A stretch of 64,000 nt of DNA from Tenacibaculum aiptasiae (GTDB taxonomy: Bacteria; Bacteroidota; Bacteroidia; Flavobacteriales; Flavobacteriaceae), in the NCBI RefSeq assembly GCF_008806755.1, contig NZ_WAAU01000028.1, forward strand, positions 124,790-188,789, written 5' to 3'. The notes under the pieces are model-generated. The model had not been told where the DNA came from and did no database searches. It saw only the letters and a list, made by a program, of their open reading frames with translations. Positions 1 through 8,667 of this stretch are shown one piece after another (positions within the stretch are counted from its first letter, which is position 1; every line of letters begins with the position of its first letter). The position numbers and the translations under genes are program-made.

Positions 1-65
1 AAACCAGTTTGCTTACCTGCTTTTTGGTTTATAAAATCTATTTTATTTTTTATCTCTTTATCCAT
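1..65 (-). CDS. 5' end of a gene downstream of an ECF sigma factor (cut by window edge)
   Basis: Only the first 21 or so codons are inside the window. The reading frame starts at an ATG whose complement is at 63-65 and runs off the left edge; it begins MDKEIKNKIDFINQKAG. It lies 33 bp downstream of the ECF sigma factor gene on the same strand, so it is probably co-transcribed with it. In Bacteroidota the gene after such a sigma factor is often a small anti-sigma or unknown protein, but the visible part is too short to assign. Confidence 0.6.
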   Translation of the reverse strand, partial: MDKEIKNKIDFINQKAGKQTG

Positions 66-98
66 CTCACTTCTAAGACCTTATTTTTTGTAAAAGGT

Positions 99-644
99 TT
101 AATTGTAGTTTTTTATAAACTGTTCTATTTTTTTTACAGCAATATGGTATGATGCTTTTAAGGCGCCTACAGACGTTTCTAAAACTTCAGAAATTTGATC
201 GTATTTCATTTCGTCAAAATACTTCATGTTAAAAACAAGTTGTTGTTTTTGAGGAAGTGTAGCAATGGCTTTCTGGAGAACTAACTGAATTTCGTCTCCA
301 GAAAACCAATTGTCACTGTCTAGATTAGAAACTAACTGATGCTGGTAATCTGTGATGTCAATATTTCTTTCCTTGGCTTTTTTGTTGATAAATGTGATAG
401 CTTCATTGGTTGCTATTCTATACATCCAAGAATACAGTTTACTGTTTCCTTTAAAATGATTAATGCTTTTAAAAATTTTAATGAAAGTATTCTGTAAAAC
501 ATCATCTGCATCATCATGACTAATTACAATTTTTCTTATATGCCAATACAATCGCTCTTTATATTGCGATATCAAATGTTTAAAAGCTACTTCTCTTGTT
601 TTTTGATCTTGTAGCTGCTCTATAAGTGTAATTTCGTCAGTCAA
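99..644 (-). CDS. RNA polymerase ECF-type sigma factor
   Basis: A 181-residue sigma-70 family factor of the extracytoplasmic-function class, which would direct RNA polymerase to a small regulon. Region 2 covers about residues 22-90 (DDADDVLQNTFIKIF, then the WMYRIATNEA segment). Region 4 covers about 115-172 (LPQKQQLVFNMKYFDEMKYD, then a helix-turn-helix around SEVLETSVGALKASYHIA). Regions 1 and 3 are absent, as expected for ECF factors. The only start available is TTG: there is an in-frame stop just upstream and no internal ATG before region 2. The downstream partner gene is cut by the window edge, so an anti-sigma factor cannot be confirmed. Confidence 0.9.
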   Translation of the reverse strand: MTDEITLIEQLQDQKTREVAFKHLISQYKERLYWHIRKIVISHDDADDVLQNTFIKIFKSINHFKGNSKLYSWMYRIATNEAITFINKKAKERNIDITDYQHQLVSNLDSDNWFSGDEIQLVLQKAIATLPQKQQLVFNMKYFDEMKYDQISEVLETSVGALKASYHIAVKKIEQFIKNYN

Positions 645-710
645 CTAAATTTATGTTTAGCTGTTAGACTTTAAAGATAATAAAAGGTTTAAAAAGAATC
701 TATAATTTTT

Positions 711-2153
711 TTATTTGCGCTTTCTTGAGCAACCAAATAAACGTTTTTCTTTAATAGTTTCTGATACTCCTTCTGGAAGCATTTCTTCCCATCCATCTTC
801 GTCTTCTTTAATCATTTGCAATACTTTTCTAGAAAAAATATGCAAGATTTCAGGGTCAAAGTTTTGGATGTCTTTTAACTTACCATTGTTTTTAAAGAAC
901 TTGTATAGCTCTTTCATTCTAGGATGAACTTTCAGGTTATCACTAGTAATAAACTCACCAGATTCTTCATCTTTATAAGGGTACATATATACTTTTAAGT
1001 CTCGGTAAAATAACTTACCGAAAGCTTCTAAAATACCACCACTTAAATCACGATAATATTTCTCATCAAATATTTGAATAAGGTTATAAACTCCCATGGC
1101 TAGTCCCATTCTTTCTTTAGTAAATTCACTAAAGTATTCTACCAATTTAAAGTATTCTTGGTAGTTGGTAATCATTACATTTTGACCTAAAGCACAAAGT
1201 AATTCAGCTCTATCCAAGAAATCACGTTCATTAATTTCTCCTTCAGCACGAAGGTTACTTAATGTTATTTCAAAAATTATTTGTGTTTTCTCAGGATTTA
1301 CTTTTTTCTCAGCTAAGAATAATTGTTTCGATCTTTCGAACATGTCCATGTTTACTTTAGTAACAGGACGATAACTACCACGTAAAGCTAAAATGTTCTT
1401 TTTATAAAGTACTTGAGCAGGTAATAAGTTATTTCCGTCAGGACCAAACATTACTGCGTTGGTCATTCCGTTTTTAACTAATTGTAAACTCATTAAACGG
1501 TTATCAACATACATAAAACGAGGTCCAGAGAAATTAATCATATCAATCTCTAAACGGTCGCTATCTATATTGTCATAAAAAGATTTTAATAAATCTTTTG
1601 GATTATCATTTAAGTAATAAGCTCCGTAAACTAGGTTTACCCCTAAGACACCTAAGGTTTCTTGTTGTTGTCTAGCGTCGGTTTCTTTAAAACGAAGGTG
1701 TAAAATAATTTCGTTATAATCTTCTAATGGGTCTAATTGAAAACGAATACCTACCCAACCATGACCTTTAAACTTTTTAGTAAAGTTTATAGTTGCCACG
1801 GTATTAGCATAACTAAAAAATAATTTATCTGGATGCTTTTGACGATCAAGACGATCTTCAATCAAATCCATTTCATGCTTTAACATTTTCTTTAATCGAG
1901 GCTCAGTTACGTATCTATTGTCTTCCTCAATCCCATAAATTGCATCTGAAAAATCTTTATCATATGCACTCATTGCTTTTGCAATAGTTCCCGAAGCACC
2001 TCCGGCTCTAAAAAAATTACGAACAGTTTCTTGACCAGCTCCAATTTCTGCAAATGTTCCATAAATGTGAGCATTTAAGTTGATTTTTAGAGCTTTACTT
2101 TTAGTAGTAGGTACTGTATTTATCTTCTGATCTCCTTTTAGCGTAATTGCCAT
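711..2153 (-). CDS. Conserved Bacteroidota protein of unknown function (about 480 aa)
   Basis: A soluble-looking protein with no signal peptide or membrane segment. I recognise the sequence type as widely conserved in Flavobacteriia but know no experimentally supported function. Visible features are a Gly/Ala-rich segment (AEIGAGQETVRNFFRAGGAS, about residues 35-55), a QQQETLGVLGVNLVYGAYY segment near 165-185, and a C-terminus ending in CSRKRK. The start was placed at MAITLKG, not at the upstream ATG nine codons earlier, because a promoter element TACATTTG at 2178-2185 overlaps the longer start. It diverges from the hydrolase gene at 2235. Automated names for this family should not be trusted without evidence. 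Confidence 0.75.
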   Translation of the reverse strand: MAITLKGDQKINTVPTTKSKALKINLNAHIYGTFAEIGAGQETVRNFFRAGGASGTIAKAMSAYDKDFSDAIYGIEEDNRYVTEPRLKKMLKHEMDLIEDRLDRQKHPDKLFFSYANTVATINFTKKFKGHGWVGIRFQLDPLEDYNEIILHLRFKETDARQQQETLGVLGVNLVYGAYYLNDNPKDLLKSFYDNIDSDRLEIDMINFSGPRFMYVDNRLMSLQLVKNGMTNAVMFGPDGNNLLPAQVLYKKNILALRGSYRPVTKVNMDMFERSKQLFLAEKKVNPEKTQIIFEITLSNLRAEGEINERDFLDRAELLCALGQNVMITNYQEYFKLVEYFSEFTKERMGLAMGVYNLIQIFDEKYYRDLSGGILEAFGKLFYRDLKVYMYPYKDEESGEFITSDNLKVHPRMKELYKFFKNNGKLKDIQNFDPEILHIFSRKVLQMIKEDEDGWEEMLPEGVSETIKEKRLFGCSRKRK

Positions 2154-2177
2154 TTTTCTATTTTTAGTTACGTAAAA

Positions 2178-2209
2178 CAAATGTACAGAAAATCGGAATT
2201 ATCAGACAA
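2178..2209 (-). promoter_or_regulatory. Bacteroidota-type promoter for the 711-2153 gene
   Basis: On the minus strand TTG (2209-2207), a 21 bp spacer and TACATTTG (2185-2178) match the TTG/TAnnTTTG promoter of Bacteroidota, whose known spacing is about 17-23 bp. It implies a leader of roughly 20 nt before the ATG at 2153. Confidence 0.65.
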
Positions 2210-2218
2210 TATTTGTCG

Positions 2219-2226
2219 TATTTTTG
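2219..2226 (+). promoter_or_regulatory. -7 element TATTTTTG for the PhnP-like hydrolase gene
   Basis: TATTTTTG matches TAnnTTTG and ends 8 nt before the ATG at 2235, so the transcript would have little or no leader. No TTG is seen at the expected upstream distance. It lies back to back with the promoter of the divergent gene. Confidence 0.5.
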
Positions 2227-2234
2227 TGATAATA

Positions 2235-3014
2235 ATGGAGAAAAAAAAGCAATTAAAAGTAACTTTTTTAGGTACAGGAACTTCAACTGGAGTTCCTATG
2301 CTTACAAGTAAGCACCCGGTAGCTTTATCAAAAGACCCTAGAGACAGACGTTTAAGGTCTTCGGTGCTAATTTCATGGGATGATAATGTTAATTATGTAA
2401 TTGATTGTGGGCCTGACTTCCGTCAACAGATGATGAGAGAAGAAGTTATGTCTATTAACGGGATTTTATTTACACATGAACATGCAGATCATATTGCTGG
2501 TTTAGATGAAATTAGACCCTATTGTTTTCAAATGGGAGAAGTGCCTTTGTATGCATCGGAAAGAGTTCTCAATGTGCTAAAGAAGAGGTACGATTATATT
2601 TTCGCTACAGAAAACCGTTATCCAAGTGCACCAAAAGTGTCAACTACTACAATTTCCCATCATGAAAGTTTCTTTTTAGAAGGGGTAGAAGTTACTCCTA
2701 TTGAAGTAATGCATGGACGCTTACCAATTTTAGGATATCGATTTAATGATCTTGCTTATGTAACCGATATTAAAACAATTTCTGAGGAAGAGAAAGAAAA
2801 ATTAAAAGATTTAGATGTTTTAATTGTTACTGGGTTAAGAAGAGAATTGCATGCAACTCATTTTAATTTAGAAGAAGCTCTTGATTTTATAGAGGAAATA
2901 AAACCTAAAAAAACATATTTAACACATATTAGCGAATTATTAGGTTTGCATGCCGAAGTAGAAAAAGAATTGCCAGATAATGTGTTTTTATCTTATGATG
3001 GACTTGTTATTTAA
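2235..3014 (+). CDS. PhnP-like metallo-beta-lactamase-fold phosphodiesterase
   Basis: A 259-residue cytoplasmic metallohydrolase. It opens with the strand VTFLGTGTSTGVPM and carries the metal-binding motif THEHADHIAGLDEIR (HxHxDH), a later His in VMHGRLP, Asp in VTDIKTI and His in YLTHISELLGLH, the standard ligands of the fold. The sequence most resembles the PhnP / phosphoribosyl 1,2-cyclic phosphate phosphodiesterase and RNase Z-like branch; the substrate in this organism cannot be read from sequence. The upstream in-frame ATG at 2181 would overlap the promoter region, so the start at MEKKKQ is preferred. Confidence 0.85.
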   Translation: MEKKKQLKVTFLGTGTSTGVPMLTSKHPVALSKDPRDRRLRSSVLISWDDNVNYVIDCGPDFRQQMMREEVMSINGILFTHEHADHIAGLDEIRPYCFQMGEVPLYASERVLNVLKKRYDYIFATENRYPSAPKVSTTTISHHESFFLEGVEVTPIEVMHGRLPILGYRFNDLAYVTDIKTISEEEKEKLKDLDVLIVTGLRRELHATHFNLEEALDFIEEIKPKKTYLTHISELLGLHAEVEKELPDNVFLSYDGLVI

Positions 3015-3112
3015 TAAGTATCATCTTTTTCAATAGTATTATTAATATAAATTAGTGAAAGTAATTGAGGTTTCTAAAATTGCTTTTTATTTTTACAAAA
3101 ACATTCTGTTAC

Positions 3113-3871
3113 ATGAAAATTATTATATCTCCAGCTAAGTCGTTAGATTTTGAAAATAAAGCTAACACTACTTTATATACTGAACCAAGGTTTTTAGAAC
3201 AATCAGCAAAATTAAACAAGAAGTTAAAGACTTTGTCAAGAAAGAAATTGTCTGAATTGATGAAAATTTCAGATGATTTGGCTAGTTTAAATTATGATAG
3301 GAATCAAGAGTGGTTGCCACCATTTACTATAGATAACGCTAAACAGGCTGTATACGCTTTTACAGGTGAAGTTTTTAGAGGGATAGATGTTAATTCTTTA
3401 TCAGAAGACAAGGTGCCTAGCTTACAAGAAAAGTTAAGAATATTGTCAGGACTTTATGGTTTATTAAAGCCATTAGATTTAATTCAACCTTATCGATTAG
3501 AGATGGGAACAAAATTAAAGGTAGGAAGAGCTGATAACTTATATAAGTTTTGGGGAGATACATTAGCAAATTCTTTAAATGAAGAATTAGAAGAAGGCGA
3601 GTTGTTGATTAATTTAGCAAGTTCAGAGTATTTTAAAGCTTTACCAAAGAAAACATTAAAAGTACCGATGATTACTCCAGTTTTTAAAGATTTTAAAAAC
3701 GGGCAGTATAAGACAATTATGACATTTGCTAAAAAAGCCAGAGGTTTAATGGTGCGTTATATTATTGAAAATGATATAAAGAATTTGGAAGAACTTAAAG
3801 GTTTTAATGTAGAGGGATATGGTTTTTCAGAAGAGATGTCAACTGAAACAGAATTAGTTTTTACAAGGTAA
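3113..3871 (+). CDS. yaaA: Peroxide stress protein YaaA
   Basis: A 252-residue member of the YaaA (DUF328) family, which in E. coli limits intracellular iron and binds DNA under hydrogen peroxide stress. Characteristic segments are the N-terminal MKIIISPAKSLDF, LSGLYGLLKPLDLIQPYRLE near the centre and the C-terminal FAKKARGLMVRYIIEN. Length is normal for the family. A longer reading frame from a TTG at 3065 exists, but the ATG at 3113 gives the conserved N-terminus. It is convergent with the SEC-C gene, with only 3 bp between the stops, and no terminator hairpin is visible between them. Confidence 0.93.
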   Translation: MKIIISPAKSLDFENKANTTLYTEPRFLEQSAKLNKKLKTLSRKKLSELMKISDDLASLNYDRNQEWLPPFTIDNAKQAVYAFTGEVFRGIDVNSLSEDKVPSLQEKLRILSGLYGLLKPLDLIQPYRLEMGTKLKVGRADNLYKFWGDTLANSLNEELEEGELLINLASSEYFKALPKKTLKVPMITPVFKDFKNGQYKTIMTFAKKARGLMVRYIIENDIKNLEELKGFNVEGYGFSEEMSTETELVFTR

Positions 3872-3874
3872 CAA

Positions 3875-4261
3875 CTAATTAGCATCAAAATATACCCAAT
3901 GGTTATTTTCTTTGTAGAATTTAGAGTTTTCATGGATAAATTCTAAGTTTCCATTTTCAATAAAAAAAGCTTTAAATTCTACAGTACCATTGGAGTCAGA
4001 TGGTTTTCCTTCAGTACTTGCTAAAACATCTAATTTTACCCAAGTAACAGATTTAGCCCATGCTAAAATTTCTTTCTTCTCACGTTTAGAAGGACGTTTT
4101 TTACTATGATGACTTTTCTGTAAATAATCAATATTCGCTAATGCGAAAGCACTATATCTCGATCGCATTAATTCTTCAGCGGTGTTAGCCATATGAATAT
4201 CTTTGTGTATTCTTCCGCAACATAATTTATACTCAATATTAGGATCACAAGGGCATTTCAT
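3875..4261 (-). CDS. YchJ-type SEC-C motif protein
   Basis: A 128-residue protein of the YchJ family. The N-terminal SEC-C zinc site is CPCDPNIEYKLCCGRIH (CxC, then CC and a His), and the family block ANTAEELMRSRYSAFALANI follows. The C-terminal half (about residues 65-128) is predicted to be a beta-rich NTF2-like domain (TWVKLDVL, VEFKAFFI, FIHENSKFYKENNHWVYFD). The biochemical role of the family is not established. It lies 5 bp downstream of the 4267-4626 gene on the same strand and probably shares its transcript. Confidence 0.85.
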   Translation of the reverse strand: MKCPCDPNIEYKLCCGRIHKDIHMANTAEELMRSRYSAFALANIDYLQKSHHSKKRPSKREKKEILAWAKSVTWVKLDVLASTEGKPSDSNGTVEFKAFFIENGNLEFIHENSKFYKENNHWVYFDAN

Positions 4262-4266
4262 ACTTT

Positions 4267-4716
<450 letters not shown>

Positions 4717-7572
4717 TTAAGCTTCTGCTTCCATATAATCTTCAATAGGATTACAAGAACAAATTAAGTTTCTATCTCCAAAAGCATCATCAACACGACG
4801 AACTGAAGGCCAGAATTTATTGTCTGCAATATAATCTAATGGGAATGCTGCTTGCTTACGAGAATATGGTAAATTCCATTCATCGGCAGTTAGCATTTCC
4901 TGGGTATGTGGAGCGTTTTTCAAAATGTTGTTATTATCATCTTTTGTGGCTTCACTTATTTCTTTACGAATAGCGATTAAAGCATCACAGAAACGATCTA
5001 ACTCAGCAACACTTTCACTTTCTGTAGGCTCAACCATAATAGTTCCAGCAACAGGGAAAGATACAGTAGGAGCATGGAAACCATAGTCCATTAAACGCTT
5101 AGCGATGTCTACAACTTCAATTCCATTTTGTTTAAACTCACGACAGTCTAAAATCATTTCGTGAGCAGCACGATTTAATTCACCAGTATATAAAGTACTA
5201 AAGTGACCGCTTAAACGCTCTTTCATGTAGTTAGCGTTTAAAATAGCATTTTTAGTAGAGTTAGTTAAGCCATCAGCACCTAGCATTGTAATGTATCCAT
5301 AAGAAATTAAACAAGCTAAGGCAGATCCCCAAGGAGCAGCTGATATAGCTGTAATAGGGTTTTCTCCTCCTGTTGAAATAACTGGGTTTGTAGGTAAAAA
5401 TGGAACTAATTGAGGAGCTACACAGATTGGCCCAACACCAGGTCCACCACCACCATGAGGAATAGCAAAAGTTTTATGTAAGTTTAAGTGACAAACATCA
5501 GCTCCAATAGTAGCAGGATTAGTTAATCCAACTTGAGCATTCATATTGGCACCGTCCATATAAACTTGTCCACCGTTGTCGTGAATAATTTGAGTAATTT
5601 CTTTAATAGCTTTTTCATATACTCCATGAGTAGATGGGTAAGTAACCATTAAAGCAGCAAGATTATCTTTGTGTTTTTCAGCTTTAGCACGTAAGTCTTC
5701 TACATCAATATTACCTCTTTCATCAGTTTTGGTAACAACCACTTTCATACCAGCCATAACAGCAGATGCAGGGTTGGTTCCGTGTGCAGAAGCAGGAATT
5801 AAACAGATATTTCTGTTAGTATCTCCATTAGCTTCATGATATGCACGAATAACCATTAATCCAGCAAATTCACCTTGAGCTCCAGAATTTGGTTGTAATG
5901 AAGTACCAGCAAAACCAGTAATTACATTTAATTGGTTTTCTAAGTTAGTTAAAACTTCTTGATATCCCTGAGCTTGTTCTACAGGTACAAAAGGGTGAAT
6001 ATTACCCCATTGTGGATTACTTAAAGGTAACATTTCAGAAGCAGCATTTAACTTCATGGTACAAGAACCTAAAGAAATCATTGAATGATTTAAAGCTAAA
6101 TCTTTACGCTCTAATTTTTTAATATAACGCATCATTTCAGTTTCTGATTGATACGTGTTGAATATTTCGTTGTCTAAGAAAGAAGTGCTTCTTTGAACGT
6201 TTTCAGGAATAACATCTAATGAAGTGAATTCTGAAATGGTGATATCCTGAACATTGAAAGCTTGTTCGAAGCAATCAATAATAGCATTAATTTCTTTTAA
6301 GCTAACAGTTTCGTTTATAGAAATAGAAACGTGGTTGTTATCTACATAGTTAAAGTTAATAGCATTCTTTTCAGCAACAGAACGTAATTTCTCAGTTTCT
6401 ACTTCAACTAAAATTGTGTCGAAATAAGAAGTGTTTTTTTGTTTGAAACCTAAACGTTCTAAGGCAGATGCTAGTGTATTAGTTGCTGAATGAACTTTAT
6501 CGGCAATATATTGCAAACCATCTTTACCATGGTAAACAGCATACATTCCTGCCATAACAGCTAATAAAACTTGTGCAGTACAGATGTTAGATGTTGCTTT
6601 TTCACGTTTAATATGTTGTTCACGAGTTTGTAAAGCCATGCGTAAAGCACGTCCACCGTTAACATCTTTGGTAACACCAATTATACGTCCAGGGATACTT
6701 CTTTTATAAGCTTCTTTAGTCGCAAAATAACCAGCGTGAGGACCTCCATAACCTAATGGAATACCAAAACGTTGTGTTGTTCCTACCACTACATCTGCAC
6801 CAAACTCAGCAGGAGCTTTTAGTTTTACTAAAGATAAAATATCAGCAGCTACTGCTACTTTTATGTTTTTGTCGTTACAGTTAGCAACAAAAGATGTATA
6901 GTCGTAAACTTGTCCATGTTTTCCAGGGTATTGAACTATAGCACCGAAGAATTCTTCTGAAAAATCAAACTCTTCATGGTTTCCAATTACAAGTTCAATT
7001 CCAATTGGGATGGCACGTGTTTGTAATACAGATAATGTTTGTGGTAAGATTTCTTCTGAAATAAAGAACTTATTAACCTCAGCTTTTTTCTGAGCACGTT
7101 CACGAACATCAAATAATAAAGCCATGGCTTCAGCAGCAGCAGTTCCTTCGTCTAATAAAGAAGCATTTGCTAATTCCATACCTGTTAAATCACAAACCAT
7201 AGTTTGGTAATTTAATAAAGCTTCTAAACGTCCTTGAGCAATCTCAGCTTGATAAGGAGTATAGGCAGTATACCAACCTGGGTTTTCTAAAATGTTTCTT
7301 TGAATAACACTAGGAACAATAGCTTCATGATATCCTAAACCAATATAACTTTTAAACACTTTATTTTTAGCGCCTAATTCATTAATGTGATTTAAATATT
7401 CATATTCACTCATTGCAGGTGCTAAATCCAATTCGTTTTTTAAGCGAATATCGTCAGGAATAGTTTCATAAATTAATTGATCTAAACTCTCTACACCAAT
7501 AGATGAAAGCATTTGTTTATGGTCTTTTTTACGAGGACCAATATGTCTTAATTGAAATGAATTCGTGTTCAT
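4717..7572 (-). CDS. gcvP: Glycine dehydrogenase (aminomethyl-transferring), P-protein
   Basis: A 951-residue full-length homodimer-type P-protein of the glycine cleavage system. It decarboxylates glycine with pyridoxal phosphate and passes the aminomethyl group to the lipoyl H-protein. The N-terminal half has [14 protein letters not shown] and GYYD-like start-up segments ([15 protein letters not shown]). The C-terminal half has the PLP lysine in [18 protein letters not shown] (Lys about residue 700) and the family block [16 protein letters not shown]. The gene stands alone; gcvT and gcvH are not in the window. A -7 element lies about 26 bp upstream of the ATG. Confidence 0.97.
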   Translation of the reverse strand: MNTNSFQLRHIGPRKKDHKQMLSSIGVESLDQLIYETIPDDIRLKNELDLAPAMSEYEYLNHINELGAKNKVFKSYIGLGYHEAIVPSVIQRNILENPGWYTAYTPYQAEIAQGRLEALLNYQTMVCDLTGMELANASLLDEGTAAAEAMALLFDVRERAQKKAEVNKFFISEEILPQTLSVLQTRAIPIGIELVIGNHEEFDFSEEFFGAIVQYPGKHGQVYDYTSFVANCNDKNIKVAVAADILSLVKLKAPAEFGADVVVGTTQRFGIPLGYGGPHAGYFATKEAYKRSIPGRIIGVTKDVNGGRALRMALQTREQHIKREKATSNICTAQVLLAVMAGMYAVYHGKDGLQYIADKVHSATNTLASALERLGFKQKNTSYFDTILVEVETEKLRSVAEKNAINFNYVDNNHVSISINETVSLKEINAIIDCFEQAFNVQDITISEFTSLDVIPENVQRSTSFLDNEIFNTYQSETEMMRYIKKLERKDLALNHSMISLGSCTMKLNAASEMLPLSNPQWGNIHPFVPVEQAQGYQEVLTNLENQLNVITGFAGTSLQPNSGAQGEFAGLMVIRAYHEANGDTNRNICLIPASAHGTNPASAVMAGMKVVVTKTDERGNIDVEDLRAKAEKHKDNLAALMVTYPSTHGVYEKAIKEITQIIHDNGGQVYMDGANMNAQVGLTNPATIGADVCHLNLHKTFAIPHGGGGPGVGPICVAPQLVPFLPTNPVISTGGENPITAISAAPWGSALACLISYGYITMLGADGLTNSTKNAILNANYMKERLSGHFSTLYTGELNRAAHEMILDCREFKQNGIEVVDIAKRLMDYGFHAPTVSFPVAGTIMVEPTESESVAELDRFCDALIAIRKEISEATKDDNNNILKNAPHTQEMLTADEWNLPYSRKQAAFPLDYIADNKFWPSVRRVDDAFGDRNLICSCNPIEDYMEAEA

Positions 7573-7597
7573 TTGTGTTGTTGTTTTTTAAGTGGCT

Positions 7598-7605
7598 CAA
7601 AAATA
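7598..7605 (-). promoter_or_regulatory. -7 element TATTTTTG for gcvP
   Basis: The minus strand reads TATTTTTG, a full match to TAnnTTTG, ending about 25 nt before the gcvP ATG. No convincing TTG is seen upstream at 17-23 bp. Confidence 0.45.
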
Positions 7606-7690
7606 GTGAAATTGTACGATTACTGGATGTATATTTTATGTTAAAAACGATATTTTATTAACCAAATGTTAAGGGTGTAAACATAAAAGT

Positions 7691-7698
7691 TATTTTTG
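7691..7698 (+). promoter_or_regulatory. -7 element TATTTTTG abutting the UbiA-like gene
   Basis: TATTTTTG ends only 4 nt before the ATG at 7703, so transcription would begin at or next to the start codon. TTA, one base off TTG, sits 19 bp upstream (7669-7671). Confidence 0.5.
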
Positions 7699-7702
7699 TG
7701 TA

Positions 7703-8515
7703 ATGAAGCTTTTAAAAATTATATTAGATTTCTATATAAACTCTAGTGTTCATGTGGCATTAGCAGTATTCGCTTTTGTTAGAATTACCCAATTGTATTT
7801 TAAATTATCATACAATGAATCACTAGATTATTTTATCTTTTATGGAACAATTACTGGGTATAATTTTGTGAAATATGCAGGAGTAGCAAAATTACATCAT
7901 AGAAGTTTAACAACTCATTTAAAGATTATTCAAATTTTTTCATTGATTTGCTTCCTATTGTTATGCTATTATACCTGGCAACTTTCAATAAAAACATTGT
8001 TGTTAATTATGCCTTTTGGCTTTTTAACTTTGTTATATGCAGTTCCTTTTCTAAGTGGCTTTCAAAAGAATTTAAGAAGTATAGGGTATTTGAAAATTAT
8101 AATTGTTGCTTTAGTATGGATGGGAACAACAGTTGTTCTTCCGGTTTATGATGCTGACTTAGGGTTTTCTTATAATGTTGTTTTGATTTCTATACAGCGT
8201 TTTTTATTGGTAGTAACTTTAATATTGCCTTTTGATATAAGAGATGTAAAGTATGATGCCATTTCGCTACAAACTATTCCTAAAAAGATAGGGGTTCAAA
8301 GTACAAAGAAGTTGGGTTATGTGTTGTTAACCATTTGTTTAGTGTTAGAATTTTTTATAAGTTCTAGTATTGAGTTTAGGATTTCGTTTTTGGTAATTTA
8401 TTCACTTTTATTGTTTTTGTTATTTAGGTCTTCAGAAAACCAATCGAAATATTACAGTTCTTTTATAGTGGAAGCTATTCCGATTTTTTGGTTCTTTTTT
8501 CTTTCTGTTTTTTAG
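7703..8515 (+). CDS. UbiA-like prenyltransferase family membrane protein, degenerate first motif
   Basis: A 270-residue integral membrane protein with about seven or eight hydrophobic helices. The segment LPFDIRDVKYDAISLQTIPKKIG (about residues 175-197) strongly resembles the second Asp-rich motif of UbiA-type prenyltransferases. The first motif (NDxxD) is not recognisable: the corresponding region reads TGYNFVKYAGVAKLHHR. The protein may therefore be a diverged family member or no longer a prenyltransferase. It is monocistronic, with its promoter right against the ATG. Such proteins are common in Flavobacteriia, with no assigned substrate that I know of. Confidence 0.6.
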   Translation: MKLLKIILDFYINSSVHVALAVFAFVRITQLYFKLSYNESLDYFIFYGTITGYNFVKYAGVAKLHHRSLTTHLKIIQIFSLICFLLLCYYTWQLSIKTLLLIMPFGFLTLLYAVPFLSGFQKNLRSIGYLKIIIVALVWMGTTVVLPVYDADLGFSYNVVLISIQRFLLVVTLILPFDIRDVKYDAISLQTIPKKIGVQSTKKLGYVLLTICLVLEFFISSSIEFRISFLVIYSLLLFLLFRSSENQSKYYSSFIVEAIPIFWFFFLSVF

Positions 8516-8667
8516 TTTTTTAAAGAATAAACTTCATTTCTAAAAGGAATAATAAGTTAATATGAAAATGTTATCATTTTGTGATACTTTTTTTGCCAAT
8601 CATTTGTACTTTAGTGGAGTTAAAAAACAATACAACAGCAAAAATAAAAAGAGTAAAAATTTGTAAC

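Noticed and set aside
8581..8667. GTG-initiated extension of the serine fusion protein
   Set aside because: The extra 29 residues do not resemble the phosphatase fold; the ATG at 8668 begins right before its first strand.
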